Shown one piece after another: positions 20,694-29,665 of a stretch of 64,000 nucleotides of DNA (within the stretch, counting starts at the first letter, position 1; every line of letters begins with the position of its first letter). This DNA is from Virgisporangium aliadipatigenens. Lineage in GTDB: Bacteria > Actinomycetota > Actinomycetes > Mycobacteriales > Micromonosporaceae. A program made the translations under genes and the position numbers. The notes beneath the pieces are model-generated. The model saw nothing but the letters and a program-made list of their open reading frames with translations. It had not been told where the DNA came from and searched no databases. Where the stretch lies: positions 372,001 through 436,000 of the forward strand of contig NZ_BOPF01000002.1 of NCBI RefSeq assembly GCF_016863615.1, in the 5' to 3' direction.

Positions 20694-21599
20694 ATGGCGA
20701 ACAACCCGGACCCGGCCCGCATCACCTCGGCGCTGTGGTACTTCGTGCAGTCGTGCCTGGCGATGCAGCCCGGCACGCAGTACGGCGGCACGTTCACCGA
20801 CAAACCCGGCTACCACAACACCCGCGACAACCTGTTCCGCCAGGGGCGCACCAACGACTACTCGGTGCGCCTCGACGCCGACCGGGCCGGCCCGGGGGAC
20901 AAGACCGCCGCGTTCGACTGGACGTTCCCGGACGCCCAGCGGGGGCAGTACGGCACGATCATCCGCTACGGCGAACGGGTCCGGAAGGCGTTCCGGGAAA
21001 GGGACCCGCGCCTGCGCGGCTGGCGGGAGGTGCTCATCCAGGCGGACGCCGACGGCAACGCCGAGGGCTACGACTTCAGCAACTGGGCGGAACGCACGCC
21101 GGACAGCACGCACCTGTGGCACGGCCACTTCTCGGTCCTGCGCCGCTACCTCAACGACATGTCCGTGATGAACGGCATGCTCTCCATCCTGTTCGGCGAG
21201 TCGCTCGACACGTGGCGCGCCGGCCTGTCCCGATACGGGGGTCCGAACATGGCCGAACTGACCGACGCGCTCGCGCGGCAGATCCACAACGCCGACACCT
21301 ACCTGTGGCGGGGGCTGACCCAGCTCGACGACAAGGTGCCGGACATCAGATCGGCGACCGGCGCGGGCACCGTGGACAACCGGTTCGCGCAGCAGTTCAA
21401 GCAGCTGGTGCGGGACGTCGCCGAGTTGAAGGCGCGGCCGCAGGTGAGCGTCGACGCCAAGGCGGTGGCGGCGGAGCTGGTGCGCAACGTGGAGTTCGTC
21501 AACACGCTCTCCGCCGCGCTCACCGCGGCGGTCGTCGCGCACATCCCGACGACCCAGGACGTCGCCACCGAGCTGGGCCGCCGCCTGTCGCGGAGCTGA
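20694..21599 (+). CDS. Unknown protein with lysin-like (possibly LAS/M15-type) N-terminal domain
   Basis: 301 residues from the ATG at 20694, with GGAGGGA about 10 bases upstream. The first ~190 residues resemble a family seen in actinobacterial and actinophage genomes: GYHNTRDNL, an AAFDWTFPDAQ segment and THLWHGHFS. The spaced His and Asp residues, ending in an HxH, recall the zinc site of LAS/M15 peptidases, but this is inference. The C-terminal third is helical (ALARQIHNADTYLWRGL) and may be a coiled-coil stalk. No signal peptide. The 108 bases upstream of it contain nothing recognisable beyond one TCCACTGTGGA palindrome in the preceding gene. Confidence 0.65.
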   Translation: MANNPDPARITSALWYFVQSCLAMQPGTQYGGTFTDKPGYHNTRDNLFRQGRTNDYSVRLDADRAGPGDKTAAFDWTFPDAQRGQYGTIIRYGERVRKAFRERDPRLRGWREVLIQADADGNAEGYDFSNWAERTPDSTHLWHGHFSVLRRYLNDMSVMNGMLSILFGESLDTWRAGLSRYGGPNMAELTDALARQIHNADTYLWRGLTQLDDKVPDIRSATGAGTVDNRFAQQFKQLVRDVAELKARPQVSVDAKAVAAELVRNVEFVNTLSAALTAAVVAHIPTTQDVATELGRRLSRS

Positions 21600-21615
21600 C
21601 GCTCCACTGTGGACG

Positions 21616-22227
21616 TCACTGGGCGAACAGTGCCGGCCCGTACTTCAGCACCACGGCGAGCGTGAGCACCAGCAGCCAGATCGTCACGGCGATCAGGTCC
21701 AGGTCGGCGGCGACGGCGTCGGCCAGCCGTTGTTGGATCCGCGGCGGCAGGAACAGATTGCCGTCGCGGAGGTTCACGTGCGTCAGGCCCGCGAAGACGA
21801 ACGTCGTCGACACGGTGACGAGCAGGCACCACGGGCACAGCGCACCGATGTGGAACATCGCCTCGTAGAAGAGCCAGTACGCGAAGAGCAGCCCGGCCGT
21901 GTAGACCACCTGCGCGGCGAGCATGAACCAGCGCGGGAAACGCACCCCGCCCAGGCTCGCCACGGCGATCGTGATGACGACCGGTTCGGCGGCGATGCCG
22001 AGGAACGCGTTCGGAAACCCGAACAGCCGCGCCTGCCACGAACCGGCGACGGTGCCGCAGCTGATGACGGCGTTGATGTTGCAGGAGAGGCTGGTCGTGG
22101 GATCGGCCGCCAGCCGCACGGCATCGACCGCCAGCACGAACGACGCCACCAGGCTCAGCACCGACGACACGAGCATGGTGCCGAAGATCCAACCGTTGCG
22201 GTGCCGCGCCTTCAGCAACGCGTTCAT
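21616..22227 (-). CDS. Vitamin K epoxide reductase (VKOR) family membrane protein
   Basis: 203 residues from ATG at 22227, overlapping the upstream DsbA-like stop (ATGA). About five transmembrane helices. VKOR hallmarks: the extracytoplasmic SCNINAVISCG (loop cysteines) and the active-site CPWC in the last conserved helix. VKOR homologues re-oxidise DsbA-like partners and pass electrons to quinone. Coupling to the thioredoxin-fold gene immediately upstream forms a complete disulfide-forming pair. Confidence 0.92.
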   Translation of the reverse strand: MNALLKARHRNGWIFGTMLVSSVLSLVASFVLAVDAVRLAADPTTSLSCNINAVISCGTVAGSWQARLFGFPNAFLGIAAEPVVITIAVASLGGVRFPRWFMLAAQVVYTAGLLFAYWLFYEAMFHIGALCPWCLLVTVSTTFVFAGLTHVNLRDGNLFLPPRIQQRLADAVAADLDLIAVTIWLLVLTLAVVLKYGPALFAQ

Positions 22228-23006
22228 CGCTGCCCGGCCGCCGCCTCGACGGCCCGGGCGAGCGGCCCGGCGCTGTACAGGTCCCCGGTGAACGCCTTCC
22301 CGTCGACGCGCACGGTCGGCGTTCCGGTGACGCCCGCGGCCGTCGCGGCGTCGGTGCCCGCCAGCACCCACGGCGCGAACCGCCCGTCCCGCAGCCGGTC
22401 GGCGACCGCGCCGTCCACTCCGGACTCCACGGCGATCGCGGCGATCGCGGCGTCGGTCAGCCCGGGGCCGCCCTCGGCCGGCTGGCGCTCGTACAGCGCG
22501 CGGTTGAACGCGAGGACCCGTTCCGGGGCGGCGTCGGCCACGGCGGCGAGCGCGGCGGCGGACCGGGTCGAGTAGCGTGTGCCGGCCGAGAGCCGGTCGA
22601 GGAACGCCAGCGGGTGCAGCTCCAGCCGCATCGTGCCGGCGGCGGTGAGGCGTTCCAGGTCGGCGGCGTTGGCCTGCTCGAAGCGCGCGCAGTACGGGCA
22701 CAGGTAGTCGAGGTACACCGCGACGGTCACCGGCGCGTCGGCCCTGCCGACGATGACGGCGCCGGCGGCGGTGGCGTTCGCCGGGACGACCAGCCCACCG
22801 GTCGCGCGGGGTAGTGCGGCGTCGCCGCCGGTCGCCGCGCGCACCACGGCCACGACGACGGCCGCCACCAGTGCCACGATGACGACGGCGCCGGCGGCGA
22901 AGAGGCGGCGGTGCAGCCGCCTGCGACGTTCGGCCGCGGCGGCCGCGAGACGTCGTTGTTCCCGGGCAGCGGTGCGTCTGCGTGTCTGTGTCGTCGCCAC
23001 GTGCAC
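22224..23006 (-). CDS. Membrane-anchored DsbA/thioredoxin-like oxidoreductase
   Basis: 260 residues. A basic N-terminus and one transmembrane helix (residues ~35-57) anchor an extracytoplasmic thioredoxin fold with active site CPYC (in YLDYLCPYCARFE) and the cis-Pro loop GVTGTPTVRVDG. It matches the DsbA-like/Thioredoxin_4 family of actinobacterial disulfide oxidases. The next gene, a VKOR homologue, is the predicted electron acceptor. Confidence 0.92.
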   Translation of the reverse strand: MHVATTQTRRRTAAREQRRLAAAAAERRRRLHRRLFAAGAVVIVALVAAVVVAVVRAATGGDAALPRATGGLVVPANATAAGAVIVGRADAPVTVAVYLDYLCPYCARFEQANAADLERLTAAGTMRLELHPLAFLDRLSAGTRYSTRSAAALAAVADAAPERVLAFNRALYERQPAEGGPGLTDAAIAAIAVESGVDGAVADRLRDGRFAPWVLAGTDAATAAGVTGTPTVRVDGKAFTGDLYSAGPLARAVEAAAGQR

Positions 23007-23133
23007 AGGTTGCGCCGCGACGCTTCGCGGGCACCTCTGCCGAAGGTCCCGAGAACGGCGGACCTCGGACCCGTTCGTGCCGCGCCCCGCCGGCCGAGGC
23101 CGCGACGCCGCCCGGAGTCGTTAGTCTCGGGTC

Positions 23134-23532
23134 GTGAGTTGGTCGACGTTCTCCTACGGCGAACACTGGGCGCACGCGCACGACGTGCAGCAGGAGGCGT
23201 TCATGGCCCTCGCCTCGCTGTACGTGGCCGCCGATCCCGCCCTTCGACGGCTCCCGTGGTTGCACGCGTGGCGGGCCGTGTGGGACGCCGAGGTCGGCGC
23301 GCAGGGCAACGGCTGCACGTCGTTGCGGGCGGAGGAGCACCTCGCGCCGCAGGACGTTCCGCGGTTCCTCGACGTCCTCGCGGGCTACCGGCGATGGCTG
23401 TCCGGGGCGGCCGGCGGCGCCTCTTTTCTGACCGGCGTCGACGTCGACAAGCTGACCGGCTACACCCACCTGGTCGCGGCCGTGCTCACCGGCGACGAGA
23501 CCCATCCGGGTGTCCGGCGCCGTCCGTCCTGA
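23134..23532 (+). CDS. Conserved-looking small protein of unknown function
   Basis: 132 residues, GTG start at 23134, divergent from the DsbA-like gene across 127 bases in which nothing was recognised. No signal peptide, membrane span or known motif. The composition is normal coding with aromatic-rich N-terminus (SWSTFSYGEHWAHAHDV). It is supported by codon structure only. Confidence 0.5.
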   Translation: MSWSTFSYGEHWAHAHDVQQEAFMALASLYVAADPALRRLPWLHAWRAVWDAEVGAQGNGCTSLRAEEHLAPQDVPRFLDVLAGYRRWLSGAAGGASFLTGVDVDKLTGYTHLVAAVLTGDETHPGVRRRPS

Positions 23533-23568
23533 GTGGACAGTGCCCGCGACGCGGAACCGGCGTGCCGG

Positions 23569-24561
23569 TCAGGGGCGATGGGCCAGCACCGAGCCCGGGG
23601 CGTAGGCGGTCGGTGCCGCGAAGCCCGCGGCGGCCACCTCGGCGCAGAGTTCCTCGGCGGTGCGCGTCGGCACGCCCCAGGAGTGCAGCAGCAGTGACCG
23701 CAGGGCGTCGTGCGGGTCGTCCGGCCCTTCGACGATCGCGACCGGCAGCACCAGCAGGCCGCCGGGGCGCAGCTGGTGCAGGGCCGTGGCCAGGGCCTTC
23801 TCGCGGGTCGCGGCCGGGAAGAAGAACTGGCTCCAGAAGACCAGGTCGAACGGCTCCGGATCGGTGAAGAGCGTGGCGTCGCCGTGCACGTAGCGGACCC
23901 GGTCGGCGACCCCGAGCGCGGCGGCGTCGGCGGCGGCCCGTTCGAGCAGCTCGGCCTGCGTGTCGACGGCGACGGCCGTCACCCGCGGATACAGGTGCAG
24001 GATCGTGAGCAGGTGGCCGCTGAGGCCGCAGCCCAGTTCGAGAACGCGCACGTCGCCGGCGTCCAACGCGTCGGCGAACACGGGCCGCCGCCGCAGGGAC
24101 GCGCGCAGCGCGTTCTGCGCCAGCGGCGAGCTCGACACCTGCGACGAGCCGGCCGCTATCGCCAGGCGGTCGGCGGCGGGGAGTTCGTCGTAGCGGTCCG
24201 GCCCCTGCGGGCGGAACATCTGCGCGTACAGCCGTCCCCGCACGGTGATGTTGCCGAGCTGGTTGGCGAGCTGCGCGTCGAGGCCGTCGTGCGGCACCGG
24301 CGCCCAGGAGGGGCTCAGCCGGTAGCGCTCCGCGCCGTCGCGTTCCAGCACGCCCGCCGCCGCGAGCGCGACGCACAGGGCGCGGACCCGGTCCGGGGCG
24401 AGTCCCGTTCGCAGCGCCAGCGTCCGCACCTCGGCCCCGTCGCCGACCTGGGTCAGAAAACCGGAGGTCAGTGCGCCGTGCAGCAGCCCCGCCTGCTGCG
24501 CCGCCAGGGCCAACGCGTCCACGGCCTGCTTGATCGTCTGCATGTTCCGATGGTGTGCCAC
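23569..24561 (-). CDS. SAM-dependent methyltransferase with N-terminal winged-helix domain
   Basis: 330 residues. The N-terminal ~100 residues look like the dimerisation/winged-helix domain of small-molecule O-methyltransferases (LALRTGLAPDRVRALCVALAAAGVLERDG read in overlapping helices). The catalytic Rossmann domain starts with motif I VLELGCGLSGH, then VDTQAELLERA, VRYVHGDATL and FDLVFWSQFF. The likely product methylates a small natural product; class III/ubiE-like chemistry cannot be excluded. Divergent from the operon starting at 24730. Confidence 0.85.
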   Translation of the reverse strand: MAHHRNMQTIKQAVDALALAAQQAGLLHGALTSGFLTQVGDGAEVRTLALRTGLAPDRVRALCVALAAAGVLERDGAERYRLSPSWAPVPHDGLDAQLANQLGNITVRGRLYAQMFRPQGPDRYDELPAADRLAIAAGSSQVSSSPLAQNALRASLRRRPVFADALDAGDVRVLELGCGLSGHLLTILHLYPRVTAVAVDTQAELLERAAADAAALGVADRVRYVHGDATLFTDPEPFDLVFWSQFFFPAATREKALATALHQLRPGGLLVLPVAIVEGPDDPHDALRSLLLHSWGVPTRTAEELCAEVAAAGFAAPTAYAPGSVLAHRP

Positions 24562-24612
24562 CGGGTCGCCGGGGCGCGAATCGACCGCCGATATCCATAA
24601 GTGGACCTAGCT

Positions 24613-24640
24613 CAAAGTCGGATCGGAGATCGGCCGAAAG
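24613..24640 (+). promoter_or_regulatory. Possible FliA/WhiG-type sigma promoter
   Basis: CAAA (24613-24616), 16 bases, then GCCGAAAG (24633-24640) resembles the sigma28/WhiG consensus TAAA-N15/16-GCCGATAA. It lies about 90 bases before the 24730 start. A single weak match, offered as a candidate. Confidence 0.3.
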
Positions 24641-24729
24641 TCATAAACTCGCGCGCGCGTAGAACCGGGAGCGGCCGCCGGAACGTCAGGGTGTACGGGA
24701 CGACAGGCGAAAGGTGCGGGAGAGCGGTC

Positions 24730-25137
24730 ATGCGGACGCGGACGGTGGTAGTTCTGCTCGGCACCGTGTTGGGGCTGGGGATCGGGATAGATCTCCTCAA
24801 CGGCACCGGCGGCGCGCCGAAACCGCCGTCGCTGGTCACCGTGGCGGCGACGACCTGCGCGCCCGGTGCCTGTGCGCGGGTGTGCCCGCACGCCGGCCCG
24901 GACGCCTCGCGGCGCGCCGAGGCGGCCGCCGTGCGGCGCCGGCACGGGCGGCTCGCCTGGCACTGCCGCCGGTCGGGGCACGGCACGGACCGGCCGGGCA
25001 CGCACCGCCGTTCGCCGTCGACCGACCGGCCGTCGCCGCGCGGTAGCCGGCCGTCGCCGTCGGCACCGCAGCCGTCGCCGACGCCGTCGACGCACCGGCC
25101 GCCCGTGCCGCACCGCTCGGGCGCGGGCCTGGGATGA
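24730..25137 (+). CDS. Small membrane-anchored or secreted Pro/Ser/His-rich protein
   Basis: 135 residues from the ATG at 24730. One N-terminal hydrophobic helix (VVVLLGTVLGLGIGIDLL) is followed by a short Cys-containing segment (TTCAPGACARVCPHAG) and a long Arg/Ser/Pro/His-rich tail. Its stop overlaps the next start as ATGA, which argues that it is a real gene co-translated with the esterase. No known domain. A role in the envelope is inferred from the operon. Confidence 0.6.
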   Translation: MRTRTVVVLLGTVLGLGIGIDLLNGTGGAPKPPSLVTVAATTCAPGACARVCPHAGPDASRRAEAAAVRRRHGRLAWHCRRSGHGTDRPGTHRRSPSTDRPSPRGSRPSPSAPQPSPTPSTHRPPVPHRSGAGLG

Positions 25138-26441
25138 GATCGCCGCTGGAGTGGTCGCTGCTGGGCGGCGCCGTCCCGGCGACCCTCGGCGCGATCGGCG
25201 GGCTCGGGGCGGGGCTGCTGCTGTACCGGACGGTGCGGCGGCGGCCGCGCGCGGTGCTGGCGGCGGGTGCGCTGGCGCTGGCGTTCGTGGCCGTGGGTGG
25301 CTGGATCGTGGACGACGTGTGGCGGCCGTTCCCGGACCGGCTGCCGGCGGCGGTGCTGCGGCGCACGGCGTTCGGGGTGGCCGGGGTGGCGCTCGTCGTC
25401 GTGGCGTGGCGGGGCAGCGCGTGGCGGACCCGTGTGCTGTCCGTCGCGGCGGCCGTCGCGATGGTGCTCAGCAGCGCCGCGCAGGTCAACGACTACTACG
25501 GGCAGTACCCGACGTTCCGGGCCGCGATGGGTGTGCCGCCCCGCAACCAGATCTCGCTCGGGGACGTGCCGCTGCGCGCGGAACGCCTCGTCGCGCCGCC
25601 GCCCGGCCGGCCGCTGTCGGCCGTGTGGCGCCGTCCGCCGTCGCTGCCCGACGGCGGACGGCTGCTGTCGATCCCGATCCCCGGTGTCCGGTCCGGGTTC
25701 GCGGCCCGCCCGGCGTGGATCTACCTGCCGCCCGCTTACCTCTCGGGGGAACGGGCCAGGCTCCCGGTGCTGATCCTCATCCACGGCCAACCCGGTGGAA
25801 CGCGGGACTGGATCGACGGCGGCAAACTCGACCAGGTGCTCGACCGCTTCGCGCGGGCGCACGACGGCCTCGCCCCGATCGTGGTGATGCCCGACGCGCT
25901 GGGAACGACCATGGCGAACCCGCTCTGCCTCGACTCCCGGCTCGGCCGGCTCGAGACGTACCTGAGCGAGGACGTGCCGGAGTGGATCCGCGAGGGCCTC
26001 GAGGTGGATCCCGACCACCGGCACTGGGCGATCGGCGGCTACTCCTACGGCGGCACCTGCGCGCTGCAACTCGGTGTGCGCCGGCCGGACCGGTTCGCCA
26101 CGCTGCTGGACATCTCCGGCCAGAACGAGCCCACCCTCGGCTCCCGCGCCGGGACCGTGGCGGCGGCGTTCGGCGGCGACGAGAGGGCGTTCCGGGAGGC
26201 GAACCCGCTGGACATCATGGCCCGGCGGCGCTTCCCGGAGACCACCGCGCTGATCGTCGTCGGCCGGGACGACCACGCCTACCGGCCGCAGCAACGCGAA
26301 GTGCGCGCCGCCTGCGAACGGGCCGGCATGAACGTGCAGTACTGGGAACTGCCCGGCGGGCACACCTGGCAGGTGTGGGGGGAGGGCCTCGTCGTGGCCC
26401 TGCCGGCGCTGGCCGCACGGATGGGCCTGACCCACGGATGA
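25134..26441 (+). CDS. Membrane-anchored alpha/beta-hydrolase, esterase-D/mycolyltransferase-like; possible aminoacyl-PG hydrolase
   Basis: 435 residues. Three or four N-terminal transmembrane helices (to residue ~125) hold an extracytoplasmic hydrolase. Its motifs are LPVLILIHGQPGGTRDW (oxyanion side), the nucleophile elbow GGYSYGG and a late GGHTW likely carrying the catalytic His. The nearest families are esterase D and corynebacterial mycolyltransferase-like enzymes. It overlaps the following MprF-like synthase by ATGA. Membrane-bound hydrolases that remove the amino acid from alanyl-phosphatidylglycerol are known to be encoded beside the synthase (the P. aeruginosa PA0919/PA0920 type), and this pair fits that arrangement by inference. 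Confidence 0.85.
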   Translation: MRSPLEWSLLGGAVPATLGAIGGLGAGLLLYRTVRRRPRAVLAAGALALAFVAVGGWIVDDVWRPFPDRLPAAVLRRTAFGVAGVALVVVAWRGSAWRTRVLSVAAAVAMVLSSAAQVNDYYGQYPTFRAAMGVPPRNQISLGDVPLRAERLVAPPPGRPLSAVWRRPPSLPDGGRLLSIPIPGVRSGFAARPAWIYLPPAYLSGERARLPVLILIHGQPGGTRDWIDGGKLDQVLDRFARAHDGLAPIVVMPDALGTTMANPLCLDSRLGRLETYLSEDVPEWIREGLEVDPDHRHWAIGGYSYGGTCALQLGVRRPDRFATLLDISGQNEPTLGSRAGTVAAAFGGDERAFREANPLDIMARRRFPETTALIVVGRDDHAYRPQQREVRAACERAGMNVQYWELPGGHTWQVWGEGLVVALPALAARMGLTHG

Positions 26442-29047
26442 TCCGCAACGTCCTGCGAACGCCGTTCAGCATCGGCCTCGTCGCCGTGCTGTGGCTGGTC
26501 GGCGCCGTCAGCGGCACGGTGCCGAACGGGCCGCGCGGCCGGCTGCTCGCCTCGGTGGGCATCGGCCCCGATCCCGGTTCGACGCACTGGTGGGCCCCGC
26601 TCACGTCGGCCGTGTACTGCGCGGACCTGCGCGGCTACGTGTTCACCACGCTGCTCGTGGCCGGGTTCGCGGTGCCGGTCGAACGGCGTCTCGGCCCGCT
26701 GCGCGCCGCGGCGGTCTGGGCCGGCGTGCACCTGGTCGCCGCCCCGGCCGCCACGCTGCTCTGGTGGCTGCTCGCCGGGCACGGCTGGTGGCAGGCCGCA
26801 CCCGGACACCCGTTGGTGCCGGGCCCGGGGCCGGCGGTACTCGGCCTCGCCCTGGCCGGCAGCGCCGGGCTGGCCCCGCTGTGGCGCCGCCGCCTGCGCC
26901 TGCTGCTCGTTCTGCTGCTGGTGACGGCGCTGTACACCGGCCGGCCGGTGGTGCTGTTCGTGCTGGTCGCGGGGTTCGCGGGGCTGCTGGTCGGGCGCGC
27001 CGTGCGGGGTCCCTGCACCCAGGCCGTCCCGCCGACCCGGCCGGAGGCGCGGCTGCTGATGGCCCTGGCCGTCGCGATGTCCGCCCTCGGCCCGCTCGCC
27101 GCCACGCTGGCCGCGCGGGACGGCGGCCCGTTCGCGGTGGCGCGGGTGCTCATGGTGGTCTCCGATCCGGCGGCCGGCGACGTGCGGGCCGCGTGCGCCG
27201 ATCCGACGCTGGCCGACCAGTGTCACGCCATGCTGGCGCAGGTGTACGCCCGCGGCGTCGGGCCGGTGGCGCTGTCGCTGCTGCCGTTCGCCGTGGTGCT
27301 GGTGGCCGCCGAGGGGCTGCGGCGCGGCCGGCGTTCGGCGTGGTGGCTGGCGTTCGTCATGAACCTGGTGCTCGCCGGCCTCGGGGCCGTCGCGTTCGAC
27401 CTCGTCCCGCTGCTGACCGGCGGCCGGGAGGATCCGGCGCAGCTGCTTCCCGTGCTGGCGGCCGTCGTGCAGCCGCTGCTGATCGCGGCTTCGCTCATGG
27501 CGTTCCACCGCCGCTTTGACCTCCCGACGGACCGCAAGCGGCGGCGCGACCTGATGCTGCTCGGACTCGGCGGGCCGGCGGCCGCGGCGCTGCTCTATCT
27601 CGGCGGCGGATACCTGCTGCGGCACCGCTTCGCGCCGACGCCGGACCTCGGCGACCTGATCGCGGACCTGCCGTTGCGCTTCCTGCCCGTCGGCTACCTC
27701 GACGCCTTCCCGCCCGCCTTCCTGCCCTACGGAACGCCCGCGACGGTGCTGTGGGGCTGGACCGGCACGATCGGCTGGCTGGCCGCCCTGACCGGGATCG
27801 CCCGCACCTTCGGCGGCGACCGGCCGGCGGACGCGGACGCCGCCGCGACGACCCGCCGGCTGCTGACGGCACACGGCGGCGACTCCCTCTCGTACATGGT
27901 CACCTGGCCCGAGAACAGCCACTGGATCAGCGACGACGGCCGCGTGGCGGTGGCCTACCGGCTGATCTCCTCGGTGGCGCTGACCCTCGGCGGCCCGGTC
28001 GGGGATCCGCGACGGCGCACCGACGCCCTGCGCGAGTTCGGCCGCTACTGCCTCGACCGCGGCTGGACGCCCTGCTTCTACGGCATCGGCGAGCCGCACG
28101 CGAACGCCCTGCGCGACAACGGCTGGGGCACCGTGCAGGTGGCCGAGGAGACCGTGCTCCCGCTGGCGGGGCTGGCGTTCAAGGGCCGTCAGTGGCAGGA
28201 CGTCCGAACGGCGCTCAACCGCGCGGCCCGCGACGGCGTCGAGGCCCAGTGGCACCGCTTCGCGGAGGCGCCGCCGGCCCTCACCGCGCAGGTGCGGGCC
28301 ATCTCCGACACGTGGCTCGTCGCGAAGGGCCTGCCGGAACTGGGGTTCACGCTCGGCGGCCTGGAACAGCTCGACGACCCGGCGGTGCGCTGCCTCCTGG
28401 CGGTCGACGCGGACGGGCGGGTGCACGCCGTCACGAGCTGGCTGCCGGTGTACCGGGACGGGGACGTCGTCGGCTGGACGCTCGACATGATGCGCCGCCG
28501 GCCGGACGCCGCGAACGGCGTGATGGAGTTCCTCGTCGCGTCGGCCGCGCTGCACTGCCAGGCCGAGGGGGCGGAGTTCCTCAGCCTGTCCGGTGCGCCG
28601 CTGGCCCGCCGCCACCAGGAGCCGCCGCGCGGGCTGGCGCAGCTGCTCGACCGGCTCGGCACCACCCTGGAACCGGTGTACGGGTTCCGCTCACTGCTGG
28701 CGTTCAAGGCGAAGTTCCAGCCGGAGTACCGGCCGCTGCTGCTGGCGTACCCGGATCCGGCGGCGCTGCCGACGATCGGGAACGCCGTCGCCCGCGCGTA
28801 TCTTCCGCGGGTGACCGCGAGCCAGGGCGTGCGGCTGGCGCGCCAGCTGCTGAGGCGGCGCGCCCGGCCCGCAGCGTCCGGGAAGGGCCGCCTATTCGCG
28901 CACGTAGCGCGGGTAGGTGCGCTTCGCCGCCCGGGCCCGGTCCAGGTCGACCTCGACGGTGACGAACGGCTCCGCGGCGGAGGTCGTCGCGAGGATCTCC
29001 CCGTCGGGGCCGATCACGTACCCGAGCCCACCGGCCTCGACCGGTGA
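26438..29047 (+). CDS. MprF-like aminoacyl-phosphatidylglycerol synthase (DUF2156) with polytopic N-terminus
   Basis: 869 residues as the frame runs. The N-terminal ~460 residues contain about 10-12 membrane helices. Residues ~470-815 form the phosphatidylglycerol lysyltransferase C-terminal (DUF2156, tandem GNAT) domain, with SWLPVYRDGDVVGWTLDMMRR broken over two strands, EFLSLSGAPLA and the closing FKAKFQPEYRPLLLAYP. The family transfers an amino acid from aminoacyl-tRNA to phosphatidylglycerol and may flip the product, lowering envelope charge. The start overlaps the esterase stop. The usual family end is near residue 815-820. The last ~50 residues are the antisense of the nitrilase gene and may reflect a lost stop codon or a frameshift near 28880. 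Confidence 0.87.
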   Translation: MIRNVLRTPFSIGLVAVLWLVGAVSGTVPNGPRGRLLASVGIGPDPGSTHWWAPLTSAVYCADLRGYVFTTLLVAGFAVPVERRLGPLRAAAVWAGVHLVAAPAATLLWWLLAGHGWWQAAPGHPLVPGPGPAVLGLALAGSAGLAPLWRRRLRLLLVLLLVTALYTGRPVVLFVLVAGFAGLLVGRAVRGPCTQAVPPTRPEARLLMALAVAMSALGPLAATLAARDGGPFAVARVLMVVSDPAAGDVRAACADPTLADQCHAMLAQVYARGVGPVALSLLPFAVVLVAAEGLRRGRRSAWWLAFVMNLVLAGLGAVAFDLVPLLTGGREDPAQLLPVLAAVVQPLLIAASLMAFHRRFDLPTDRKRRRDLMLLGLGGPAAAALLYLGGGYLLRHRFAPTPDLGDLIADLPLRFLPVGYLDAFPPAFLPYGTPATVLWGWTGTIGWLAALTGIARTFGGDRPADADAAATTRRLLTAHGGDSLSYMVTWPENSHWISDDGRVAVAYRLISSVALTLGGPVGDPRRRTDALREFGRYCLDRGWTPCFYGIGEPHANALRDNGWGTVQVAEETVLPLAGLAFKGRQWQDVRTALNRAARDGVEAQWHRFAEAPPALTAQVRAISDTWLVAKGLPELGFTLGGLEQLDDPAVRCLLAVDADGRVHAVTSWLPVYRDGDVVGWTLDMMRRRPDAANGVMEFLVASAALHCQAEGAEFLSLSGAPLARRHQEPPRGLAQLLDRLGTTLEPVYGFRSLLAFKAKFQPEYRPLLLAYPDPAALPTIGNAVARAYLPRVTASQGVRLARQLLRRRARPAASGKGRLFAHVARVGALRRPGPVQVDLDGDERLRGGGRREDLPVGADHVPEPTGLDR

Positions 29048-29665
29048 GCCGTCCGGCACCCACTGGTTCGACGAGACGCAGTACGCCCCCGAACAGATCG
29101 CGCCCACCTGCCCGGCGGCGAGCCACTTCGGCAGCGTCTCGTGCGGGGTGGCGCGGGGGACGCAGAGGAGTTCGGCGCCGGCACGCGCGTAGTGGCGCGC
29201 CCACTCGAGGAACCACAGCTCGCTGCACAACAGGACCCCGGCGCGGGCGGGACCGACCCGGGCCAGGTCGAACCGGCGTTCGCCCCGGTCGTACCAGGTG
29301 GCCTCCCAGTAGCCGGGCTCGTCGGGCAGGTAGTACTTCTCGCGCAGGCCCACCGCGCCGTGCTCCCGGGACCAGGTGAACGCCTCGTTGCGCCGGCCGG
29401 TGGTCGGGCGGGACGCGACGACGGCGGGCGCACCCAGTTCGACCAGGGCTTTGATCGCGGCCTCGTGGGCGGCGACGCTGTCGGACCACCGCGCGGGGTC
29501 GACCTCGGGATCGGCGGCCAGCCACGCCGAGAACGGCATCTCGGGCAGCACGACCACGTCCGGCCTCGTCGCGGCGACGTGCTCGGCGAGCGCGGCCAGG
29601 GCGGCGGCCCGGTGCGCGTCGCGGACGTCGAGCTGGCAGGCGGTGATGCGAACGATCTCGCTCAT
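28892..29665 (-). CDS. Nitrilase-superfamily carbon-nitrogen hydrolase
   Basis: 257 residues. The catalytic Glu-Lys-Cys triad is visible: VVLPEMPFSAW (Glu), LREKYYLPDEPG (Lys) and VLLCSELWF (Cys). It hydrolyses an amide or nitrile of a small cytoplasmic molecule; N-carbamoyl or omega-amidase type specificity cannot be told. The start overlaps a 28- or 19-codon upstream ORF as ATGA. It is divergent from a GlxA-type regulator (158 bases), a likely controller. Its 3' end overlaps the convergent MprF-like frame by 156 bases. Confidence 0.9.
   Translation of the reverse strand: MSEIVRITACQLDVRDAHRAAALAALAEHVAATRPDVVVLPEMPFSAWLAADPEVDPARWSDSVAAHEAAIKALVELGAPAVVASRPTTGRRNEAFTWSREHGAVGLREKYYLPDEPGYWEATWYDRGERRFDLARVGPARAGVLLCSELWFLEWARHYARAGAELLCVPRATPHETLPKWLAAGQVGAICSGAYCVSSNQWVPDGSPVEAGGLGYVIGPDGEILATTSAAEPFVTVEVDLDRARAAKRTYPRYVRE

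Noticed and set aside
20694-21599. Prophage marked by the lysin-like gene
   Set aside because: No other phage genes (terminase, capsid, integrase, holin) or attachment-site repeats are nearby.
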